NCBI GenBank assembly: GCA_964403885.1
Contig: CAYOHY010000038.1
Span: forward strand, 1 to 19,213
Source: CAYOHY01 sp964403885
Lineage (GTDB): Bacteria > Actinomycetota > Coriobacteriia > Anaerosomatales > PHET01
Direction of reading: 5' to 3'
Length of the DNA: 19,213 bases
The notes beneath the pieces were generated by a model, which had not been told where the DNA came from, did no database searches, and worked only from the letters and a program-made list of their open reading frames with translations. Shown here piece after piece: positions 14,601-19,213 of this stretch; the stretch's first letter is position 1; every line of letters begins with the position of its first letter. Made by a program: the position numbers and the translations under genes.

Positions 14601-15203
14601 AGCGACACCTCGGTGACGGCCATGGTTCCGGCCGGCGCCTCGGCGGGCTACGCGGGCGTGGTGCAAAACGGCGTGAGCTCCAACGGCATCTACTTCCGGC
14701 CCTATGCTCGCCCCACGCTCGACGCGCTCAGCGCGCGCCACGGCGTGGCGGGCACGTCCGTCACGCTGACAGGCAGGGGCTTTGGCGCGACGCAAGGTGA
14801 TGGCATCGTGCGGTTCGCCGGTGTGAATGCAGTGGTCACCGCGTGGTCCGACACGTCGGTCACGGCGATCGTGCCCGCCGGAGCGGCGTCCGGATACGTG
14901 GGAGTGAGCCGCTACGGCCTCATGTCCAACGGCCTGTGGTTCGACACGATCGCCGGTCCGCACATCGACGCACTCTCGGCCTCGAGCGCGCCCGCCGGTG
15001 ACGCCATCACAATCACCGGCAGCGGGTTTGGCGCGGCACAGGGCACCGGTTGGGTGACCTTTGGCGGAGCCGTCGCCCACGTGGTCTCGTGGTCCGACAC
15101 CAGCGTCACCGCGATCGTCCCGATCAACGCTCCGGCCGGCTACGTGGGTGTGGCCCAAGGCGGCATCATGTCGAACGGGAAGTACTTCACGCCAAAGCCC
15201 TGA
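11625..15203 (+). CDS. Secreted S8 subtilisin-like protease with insert domain and four TIG repeats
   Basis: This protein has 1192 residues. The signal peptide is about 1-27 (core ALAIAASGIIVSA, cleavage near AYA/AD), followed by a linker and a propeptide-like region (about 72-115). The subtilase domain has Asp191 (VVDTGVDF), His249 (DKHGTHVAGT), oxyanion Asn340 (CAAGNNG) and Ser631 (SGTSMAAPHV). About 225 residues (398-622) are inserted between the SILSAQP strand and the serine motif. They include VMIVDDSWP and a GGGRILISSGE strand-turn, suggesting a Rossmann-like or glutaminase-like domain. An FnIII-like domain (about 692-785), a cadherin/VCBS-like domain (about 786-866, LLGNDLD and GYFGADSFTY) and four IPT/TIG domains follow. 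There is no LPXTG or C-terminal anchor, so it is released or held non-covalently. ATG 11625 has GGAGG 7 bases ahead. The stop is 11 bases before an assembly gap. Confidence 0.95.
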   Translation: MLKRTLSSTLALAIAASGIIVSAPAYAADYPSVASTPSGVVAALTAPSDRHTPALASAPAIPPGSKAASSRRMLVELSPGVSQARLRAAGNALGYRVVQTLPQIGWAVVTPKDAHTSAATVGLRTKRAKLATRVRPEAWMQAAYTPSDPYYQYQWGFENNGVWGGTRGMDARMPAAWDWSRGKDVVAAVVDTGVDFSNPDLAGQQWVNSDEIAGNGVDDDGNGYIDDVNGWDFYRAESSVFDAVDGDKHGTHVAGTIAAATDNGIGGAGTAPQARVMSLKFLGPMGGSDANGAAAIIYAANNGADVINASWGGTTGSAVMADALAYAASKGVLVVCAAGNNGTNNDTTPFYPAAFPATNVVSVAALDRYDGLASYSNRGATSVDLGAPGDSILSAQPVLGASLYAAKDAYRVVYHAFPVESIDDVSARDALILKSMDRLGATPSTPVMIVDDSWPTASGETAGARASAYTSALAKAGYSSVSTWATNVSGIPSAATLSGKTVIWFTGASTFRFSPWNYYGTFSSTERTTIGTYLTGGGRILISSGEVGADTAWIGGSALTWYRTYLHAALVDDDPWTYKLTDREPSPGAPSTLTLTDSRRGTNGCDDVRPYDGYAQTIADWDGQAVISGTSMAAPHVTGTIALMRARMRNASAADLKERLLMTTRPTAALSGVTVSGGALDAAAAVGRLAAPASFSATAGVMRVDLSWANGQDSDFALTRVLARSDAVPTGPEDPAATVAYEGSGTSASLTGLAPGTVHYAAYSRNALGTWTEGAFADASPLSPVVDDSYTMRWNRALKVAAPGLLGNDLDPAGVATLVTPSAHGTATVGADGAFTYTPQNGYFGADSFTYRLGNSPVATVTIDVRRYRVDSLTPSKAVPGTPITFTGTGFGPERGTGSVKFGKLAAEVVSWSDTSITAIAPVGCVPSYAGVVQDGVVSNGVWFTPTPKVETLSVTSGAPGTLVTFTGAGFGLTQGSGSVTFAGTQATVIAWSDTSVTAMVPAGASAGYAGVVQNGVSSNGIYFRPYARPTLDALSARHGVAGTSVTLTGRGFGATQGDGIVRFAGVNAVVTAWSDTSVTAIVPAGAASGYVGVSRYGLMSNGLWFDTIAGPHIDALSASSAPAGDAITITGSGFGAAQGTGWVTFGGAVAHVVSWSDTSVTAIVPINAPAGYVGVAQGGIMSNGKYFTPKP
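14226..15194 (+). repeat. Four tandem IPT/TIG-encoding repeats
   Basis: Units are at about 14226-14462, 14463-14705, 14706-14948 and 14949-15194, about 80 codons each. Shared landmarks are G(T/S)xxTxTGxGFG, WSDTS(V/I)TAxxP, GY(A/V)GV and SNGxxF. The DNA is similar too: TGG-(AGC/TCC)-GAC-AC recurs in all four. The similarity makes the copy number sensitive to short-read collapse. Confidence 0.88.
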
Positions 15204-15214
15204 TAGGGCCCGCG
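15160..15214 (+). repeat. Left copy of a 55-bp exact duplicate flanking the gap
   Basis: These 55 bases, covering the last 14 codons of the protease, its stop and 11 bases more, are identical to 15315-15369. Fifty-five is a common assembler k-mer length, so this is probably a shared contig-end overlap. Confidence 0.95.
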
Positions 15215-15314
15215 NNNNNNNNNNNNNNNNNNNNNNNNNNNNNNNNNNNNNNNNNNNNNNNNNNNNNNNNNNNNNNNNNNNNNNNNNNNNNNNNNNNNNN
15301 NNNNNNNNNNNNNN
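15215..15314. other. Assembly gap of exactly 100 N
   Basis: This run of 100 N is a conventional scaffolding placeholder. The flanks are the same 55-bp sequence, so the true distance may be zero or negative (contigs overlap), or a repeat copy may be missing. No biology can be read across it. Confidence 0.99.
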
Positions 15315-15358
15315 GCGGCATCATGTCGAACGGGAAGTACTTCACGCCAAAGCCCTGA
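15315..15358 (+). pseudogene. Duplicate 3' end of a TIG-protein reading frame after the gap
   Basis: The bases after the gap encode GIMSNGKYFTPKP and a stop, the same end as the protease. Either it is the same sequence counted twice at a contig overlap (most likely), or it is the end of a second TIG-repeat gene whose body is lost in the gap. It should not be annotated as an independent gene without closing the gap. Confidence 0.6.
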
Positions 15359-15369
15359 TAGGGCCCGCG
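15315..15369 (+). repeat. Right copy of the 55-bp exact duplicate flanking the gap
   Basis: It is identical base for base to 15160-15214. Sequence after it (from 15370) continues without similarity to anything before the gap. Confidence 0.95.
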
Positions 15370-15448
15370 GGTCTCGGTTGCGGGGAATACTCCGGGTGCG
15401 CATGACGGTCCGCGCAGCTCGTTTCCTCCTGCAGGACGAGGGTCATGC

Positions 15449-16252
15449 ATGAACCCCCGAGATCGCCCATCCCGAGACACGTCGGTTGAGACGGTCGCCA
15501 CGTGGACGGCAAGCTGCCTGAGCGTGACGCTCGCGGCGGTCTCCTTCGCGCAGTCGACTCTCGCGGGAGCAGCCATTGCAGGGGTCGGCGCCTCCGTTTT
15601 CTTCGCCCTGCTGCCAAGATTCCGCCGGGGACTCGGGCCTTTTCGCTCCGCAGCGGCAACATCGGGTGCAGCGGTGTGCTCGACGTGGGTGGTGATCCGC
15701 CAGTCCGGGCTGCCATGGGACACAGGAATCTCCTGGAGCCAGGCGGGGGGAATCGGTCGGCCCACCGCATGGCTCTTCACCACCACCGCACTGTGCTTCG
15801 GCGTGGGGGTGCTGGCCACGGGACGCCTCCTCGTCCGCGAAGGTCGCGCGCGCGACGCATTGCGTGGGACCCGCTACCGGATCGCGTCCGTCCTGCCCTA
15901 CGCGTCGTGCGCAGGCTTCGTCGTCGTGGCGGTGTTCCCCGTTGGAGGACTGCCCGTCTTCGCGGCGAGCCACAACATCGCATCCTGGGTCGCCGTCGGG
16001 TCGCTCTGGCTGGGCATGCTCGGAACGCCATGGCTTGCGGGGGTCTCTCGGCATCTGCGCTACTTCTCGGCGGCCGGCGCTTTGGTGGTGTTCTTCACCT
16101 GGCTACCCAACGGGTTGCGCTTCATGAGGTTGATCACCGCGCGGCCGATCTCGATGCTGGCGATGGAGCTGGTCGTGTTCCCGCTGTGTTTGGTCTGGCT
16201 GTGTTGGATCGCTTGGGAGTGGAACGTGCCACGGCGGGAGCCGCCCGCGTGA
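15449..16252 (+). CDS. Multi-pass membrane protein, possibly DUF998-like
   Basis: This 267-residue integral membrane protein has about seven hydrophobic segments (roughly 18-52 as two, 66-84, 106-124, 147-168, 174-194, 203-222, 232-252). The pattern FPVGG followed by ASHNIASW in the middle, with later WLPNGLRF, resembles DUF998-type proteins, where a conserved His follows an FP motif; I hold this only loosely. Function is unknown. ATG 15449 has GACGAGGG 6 bases upstream. The gene lies 79 bases past the duplicate at the gap, so its linkage to the protease depends on a scaffold join. It is convergent with the MgtC-like gene, 13 bases apart. Confidence 0.75.
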   Translation: MNPRDRPSRDTSVETVATWTASCLSVTLAAVSFAQSTLAGAAIAGVGASVFFALLPRFRRGLGPFRSAAATSGAAVCSTWVVIRQSGLPWDTGISWSQAGGIGRPTAWLFTTTALCFGVGVLATGRLLVREGRARDALRGTRYRIASVLPYASCAGFVVVAVFPVGGLPVFAASHNIASWVAVGSLWLGMLGTPWLAGVSRHLRYFSAAGALVVFFTWLPNGLRFMRLITARPISMLAMELVVFPLCLVWLCWIAWEWNVPRREPPA

Positions 16253-16265
16253 GACATCCCCTGAC

Positions 16266-17498
16266 TCACGCCACGAGCGAGAAGCCGATCCACCCGGCCA
16301 CCATCACCAAAGCCAGGCCCGGGACCACGCGCAGCGCATACGCACGGCCTCCGGCGAGGTAGGAGACCACCGCACGCGTCACGATGCTCGCCGAGATCGC
16401 GAGCATGATGGGAAGCACGGCCGCCTGCGGCGTGATGTCGCCCGCCGCAGAAAGCGCCGCTGCCGAGACCGCCGCGGACTGAGAGTTCACAAATCCGCCG
16501 AGGCCCACCCCCACCGCAAGCCCCGCGGACCCAAGGGCGCGCTGAAGCAGCCCCGCGACGACGAGCGTCAGGCCCACCGATCCCGCGAACACGAGCGCGC
16601 CTGTGACATCGAACGCTCGTCCCGACTCCGTCTTCTCGTCGTGGCCTCGCCTCACCCCCAGCACGGCGAAGACGACCGCATACGCGACCGCAGCGCCCAG
16701 CGCGAAGGTGAGCGGCCACGTGAGCTCCCTGAGCACGCGCATGTCGGTCATGCCGATGAGCACCGCGGCTCCCAGAAGCGTCGAGGCGTTGGCGAGCACG
16801 CCCGCCGCAAGGCACTCTCGTCGGAGCCGCGGCTTCTGCCTCGCTCGCGCCCCCATCGACTGGATGGTTGCAAGCGCCGAGACGAACCCGGAGATGAACC
16901 CCGCGAGCGGAAGGCCGTATCGCGCCCCGAACGCGCGAAGCGCGATGTGCCCTAGGGTGCCGATCGCCATCACCATCACGGCGAGGATCCACACCGCGCG
17001 CAGACTGACGACGCCCCCGGGGCCGATGGACGTGGTGGGCAGAAGCGGCAGCACCACGAGTGTGGCCGCCAGCAGGATCAGGCCGTCGGTCATCTCGCGC
17101 TCGGTGAGATGGCGCACCGCGAACGCCCGGATGCTGGAGCGCTGTGAGAGCAGGACCGTGGTGACCACGCCCAGACCGGCGGCTGGCAGCGGATAGCGCA
17201 TGGCGAGTGCGCCCAGAAGCAGCGTGAGCAGCATGGCCACTTCCGTGGTGAGCCCGGGGTCCGGAACGGTTGACCGCATGAACGCCAGACACGCGAGCGC
17301 GGTGACGAACACCCCGGCAACCGCGAGTCCCCAGCCCTCTGCCGCCGCATAACCCACGGCACCGGCGAGCGCCAGAAGCGTGAAAGTGCGTATCCCAGCC
17401 GGCGCGCCTTGGCCCGCCTTGGTGCGCTCTCGCTCGAGCCCGATCAGCATTCCTGTGCCGAGCGCGACTGCGAAGCCGATGAGCATCTGCGAGTCCAT
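16266..17498 (-). CDS. MgtC/SapB-DUF4010 membrane protein
   Basis: This 410-residue membrane protein has an N-terminal MgtC/SapB-like domain (about 8-125, with MLIGLERER near 17-25 and GIRTFTLLALAGA) and a C-terminal DUF4010 domain (about 180-385, with YGLPLAGFISGFVSALATIQSMG and VGLGGFVNSQSAAVSAAAL). There are about 11-12 hydrophobic helices. MgtC relatives are linked to Mg2+ limitation and acid or macrophage survival in pathogens; the fused DUF4010 form has no defined transport activity. ATG 17498 and ATG 17486 are both possible; neither has a strong RBS, and the first keeps the complete first helix. It is divergent from the small membrane protein at 17615. Confidence 0.9.
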   Translation of the reverse strand: MDSQMLIGFAVALGTGMLIGLERERTKAGQGAPAGIRTFTLLALAGAVGYAAAEGWGLAVAGVFVTALACLAFMRSTVPDPGLTTEVAMLLTLLLGALAMRYPLPAAGLGVVTTVLLSQRSSIRAFAVRHLTEREMTDGLILLAATLVVLPLLPTTSIGPGGVVSLRAVWILAVMVMAIGTLGHIALRAFGARYGLPLAGFISGFVSALATIQSMGARARQKPRLRRECLAAGVLANASTLLGAAVLIGMTDMRVLRELTWPLTFALGAAVAYAVVFAVLGVRRGHDEKTESGRAFDVTGALVFAGSVGLTLVVAGLLQRALGSAGLAVGVGLGGFVNSQSAAVSAAALSAAGDITPQAAVLPIMLAISASIVTRAVVSYLAGGRAYALRVVPGLALVMVAGWIGFSLVA

Positions 17499-17539
17499 GG
17501 AGAGTCTATTCCCGCGTCATCACGGCCCTGGGCGAGCAC

Positions 17540-17554
17540 GAAGCATTCTGCTTC
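17540..17554. promoter_or_regulatory. Short dyad in a divergent intergenic region
   Basis: GAAGCA-TTC-TGCTTC is a perfect 6-bp-arm inverted repeat in the 116-base gap between the divergent MgtC-like gene and the small membrane protein gene. Its location suits an operator, but the arms are short and I see no clear -35/-10 for either gene. Confidence 0.25.
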
Positions 17555-17614
17555 CGTGAACGGGCGCTTCTGGCTCTGCGAGGCGGGAACACAGTACGTG
17601 GGGAGGTGAACATC

Positions 17615-18082
17615 ATGGGAAAGCACGATGCGCTTGCGAAGTCGCTCGCGATCATCGGAACAGTCCTGGTCGCACTGCCTTTGGTGGCGCCACTGCTGAC
17701 GGGTCTCACCTCGATAGGTAGCCCCGGGGGCCTGCGCGTGGACTACCTGATGCCGTTCGAGATCTACTTCGTGACCGTAGCCGGCATGGTGCTGCTCGTC
17801 TGGGCGTCGTTCAGGGCGCATGACCGCAAACGGGCGATCGGCATCACCATCGGACTGATGCTGGGTGCGTTGGTCCTCGCGGCAGTGGCCGCACAGGTCA
17901 CCGGCATCGCCAACTCGGTAGAGCAACTCGCCGCGTGGAAGTACATCCTCACCGCAACGCTGGGCGGGCTGTCACTGGTGGCACAGCTCGCACTCATCGT
18001 CGAGGGCTCGCTGCTGACGCGCGATCTCTTCGCGAGTCACGAAGACACGGCACCACCGCTCAGCCCGATAGCGGGAGCGTAA
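17615..18082 (+). CDS. Small four-helix membrane protein, unknown function
   Basis: This 155-residue protein has four hydrophobic helices at about 8-28, 43-64, 72-93 and 105-130, and a short polar C-terminal tail. I do not recognise the family. No conserved charged residue stands out within the helices; Glu46 and Tyr48 (PFEIYF) lie at the edge of helix 2. ATG 17615 was chosen because GGGGAGGTG ends 6 bases before it; an in-frame GTG at 17606 is part of that Shine-Dalgarno sequence. It is divergent from the MgtC-like gene and convergent with the MDR oxidoreductase, with a hairpin between. Confidence 0.75.
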   Translation: MGKHDALAKSLAIIGTVLVALPLVAPLLTGLTSIGSPGGLRVDYLMPFEIYFVTVAGMVLLVWASFRAHDRKRAIGITIGLMLGALVLAAVAAQVTGIANSVEQLAAWKYILTATLGGLSLVAQLALIVEGSLLTRDLFASHEDTAPPLSPIAGA

Positions 18083-18102
18083 GCACCATCAGAGAGTTCG
18101 GT

Positions 18103-18133
18103 CCACAGCGCGACGATCGTCGGCGCGCTGTGG
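18103..18133. terminator. Bidirectional hairpin between convergent genes
   Basis: CCACAGCGCG (18103-18112) pairs perfectly with CGCGCTGTGG (18124-18133) across an 11-base loop containing ACGATCGT, itself self-complementary. It ends 3 bases before the stop of the minus-strand oxidoreductase and 20 bases after the plus-strand stop. It can serve both, though U-tracts are poor. Confidence 0.7.
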
Positions 18134-18136
18134 CCG

Positions 18137-19111
18137 CTACAGCACCACGACGACCTTGCCGCGGGCGTGGCCATCACCTACCAAAGTGAGCGCGGCAGGC
18201 GCCTGCTCGAACGGGAACGTGTGGCCCACCACCGGCCGTAGCACGCCTTGCTCGGCAAGCGAGCCCAGGAGCTCGAGGTCATCGCGCTTGGGTACCGAGA
18301 GGTACGGCGCGCCCTGCTGGCGAACGAACGGTGCGACGAGGAAAGCGGCGACGAAGTAGCCAAAGCCGGCTCGGCCGCTGTTTGGCAGCAGCACGCCAGA
18401 GGGTTTGAGCGCCCGTCGCGCCTGCGACAGCGAATGGTCGCCGATGTTGTCGAGTATGAGGTCGTAGCGCGGGCCGCCCGCGGTGAAGTCTTCGCGCGCG
18501 TAGTCGATGACGTGGTCCGCCCCCAGCGAGCGCACGAGCTCTGCGTTGGCCGCGCTGCACACACCGGTGACCTCGGCACCAAAGTGCTTTGCGAGCTGGA
18601 CGGCGTACGTGCCGACCCCGCCCGCCGCACCAACGATGAGCACGTGCTGCCCGGGTTTGAGCTTGCCGGCGTCGCGCAGACCGTGCAGCGCGGCGAGCGC
18701 CGATACAGGGATTGCGGCCGCCTCCTCGAAGCCGAGGTTCGCGGGTTTGCGCACGACGTTGTCCTCAGGAGCGGTCGTCAGCTCGGCACACCCGCCGACA
18801 CCTCCGGCGCGGGGGCTGACCTCGGCAAACACCTCGTCGCCCGGCTTGAAGCGAGTGACAGCCGATCCTACGCCTTCCACCACACCCGAGACGTCCAGAC
18901 CGATCACGTAGTCGCGCTTGGGTCCCGGCAGCCCCACCGCTGTGCGCGCGAGCCACGGCACCCCGCGCGCCAAGAAGTAGTCGCCGGCATGCAACGCCAC
19001 GGCCCGCACACGAATCAGGACGTCGGTGTCCCCGGGAGTGGGGTCCGCAATCTCGCGAAGCTCGAGCACCCGCTCGGGCTCACCGTACGCTGTCTGGACG
19101 AACGCTCGCAT
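18137..19111 (-). CDS. Zinc-independent MDR oxidoreductase (quinone oxidoreductase-like)
   Basis: This 324-residue protein is a medium-chain dehydrogenase/reductase. The GroES-like N-terminal domain (about 1-125) has GDTDVLIRVRAVALHAGDYFLARG and GLDVSGVVEGVG. The Rossmann domain has VLIVGAAGGVGTYAVQLAK (157-175) for the pyrophosphate, then GADHVIDY. It lacks the catalytic and structural zinc cysteines of alcohol dehydrogenases, so it belongs with NAD(P)H quinone or enone reductases of the RTN4IP1/PIG3 sort. The substrate is unknown; reduction of quinones or unsaturated carbonyls in the cytoplasm is typical. ATG 19111 begins the family's usual MRAFVQTAYG. Upstream AAGGT is a weak RBS. It may be co-transcribed with the gene ending 51 bases upstream. 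Confidence 0.92.
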   Translation of the reverse strand: MRAFVQTAYGEPERVLELREIADPTPGDTDVLIRVRAVALHAGDYFLARGVPWLARTAVGLPGPKRDYVIGLDVSGVVEGVGSAVTRFKPGDEVFAEVSPRAGGVGGCAELTTAPEDNVVRKPANLGFEEAAAIPVSALAALHGLRDAGKLKPGQHVLIVGAAGGVGTYAVQLAKHFGAEVTGVCSAANAELVRSLGADHVIDYAREDFTAGGPRYDLILDNIGDHSLSQARRALKPSGVLLPNSGRAGFGYFVAAFLVAPFVRQQGAPYLSVPKRDDLELLGSLAEQGVLRPVVGHTFPFEQAPAALTLVGDGHARGKVVVVL

Positions 19112-19161
19112 GTGAAGTCCGTTACCTTCGGCGTCGACGCACGCGACGCGATCGCGGGCGC

Positions 19162-19213
19162 CTAGCCCTCGGCTACCGGGATCAGCACCTCGTTGTGGCG
19201 GGCGAACCCCGGC
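19162..19213 (-). CDS. C-terminal fragment of an unidentified protein at the right edge
   Basis: On the minus strand a frame enters from the right edge and ends in TAG at 19162-19164, encoding PGFARHNEVLIPVAEG. Codon use (GC-rich third positions) matches real genes here. The family cannot be named from 16 residues. It would lie directly upstream of the MDR oxidoreductase on the same strand with a 50-base gap, so an operon is possible. Confidence 0.5.
   Translation of the reverse strand, partial: PGFARHNEVLIPVAEG

Noticed and set aside
13854..15158. Minus-strand open frame (434 codons) opposite the TIG repeats
   Set aside because: Its apparent internal repeats (HH/RG-rich) simply mirror the TIG repeats on the other strand. 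There is no start signal.
15215..15314. Insertion sequence or target-site duplication at the gap
   Set aside because: A 55-bp flanking duplicate is too long for a typical target-site duplication, and the N run is exactly 100, which points to assembly rather than transposition.
16060..17292. Second minus-strand frame inside the MgtC-like gene
   Set aside because: It is a frame-shifted shadow rich in Arg, Gly and His; the MgtC/DUF4010 frame explains the region fully.
18248..19165. Plus-strand open frame (305 codons) opposite the MDR oxidoreductase
   Set aside because: The oxidoreductase has clear GroES-like and Rossmann motifs; the opposite frame has none.

Overview
The window looks like a scaffold from a draft or metagenome-derived genome of a high-GC Gram-positive bacterium. 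It is very GC-rich, with strongly GC-biased third codon positions and purine-rich ribosome binding sites. A deep-branching, largely anaerobic actinobacterium (Coriobacteriia-like) would fit the mix of a DUF438 hemerythrin/PAS protein, a short-Q-loop bd oxidase, an OFA-type carrier and secreted S8/TIG proteins. That placement is inference from gene content only. The 100-N run, flanked by an exact 55-bp duplicate, shows that this is scaffolded short-read sequence.

Region 1-7.5 kb is a redox and gas-stress neighbourhood. It starts with the tail of an unidentified gene. A DUF1858-DUF438-hemerythrin-PAS protein follows, behind a promoter with an FNR/CRP-type palindrome and a second, overlapping dyad. 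Next come a 60-residue protein ending in CCGNFGEPGC, a four-helix HsmA-family membrane protein, and on the minus strand a MarR regulator with its own operator-like dyad. An OFA-family MFS carrier is followed by a strong hairpin. Last is a tight minus-strand operon: an Rrf2 regulator with four cysteines, then cydA and cydB. The Rrf2 promoter has a dyad lying on its -10 element.

Region 7.5-9.6 kb is less familiar. It has a stand-alone OmpR-type winged-helix protein without a receiver domain. Divergent from it is a small exported protein with PYAPYTAGPVV repeats. Convergent to that is a small exported protein with an HEVWH zincin motif. A second MarR regulator follows.

Region 9.7-15.4 kb is plus-strand: a small hypothetical gene with a hairpin after it, a membrane-anchored glycerophosphodiester phosphodiesterase overlapping a DUF1697 gene by ATGA, and a large secreted subtilase. 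The subtilase has a Rossmann-like insert inside its catalytic domain, an FnIII-like and a cadherin/VCBS-like domain, and four TIG/IPT repeats. The assembly gap begins 11 bases after its stop codon.

Region 15.4-19.2 kb holds a multi-pass membrane protein, an MgtC/DUF4010 membrane protein, a small four-helix membrane protein, a zinc-independent MDR oxidoreductase, and the tail of another gene at the right edge. I saw no rRNA, tRNA, CRISPR array, transposase or phage gene. No stretch longer than 300 bases lacks a gene.
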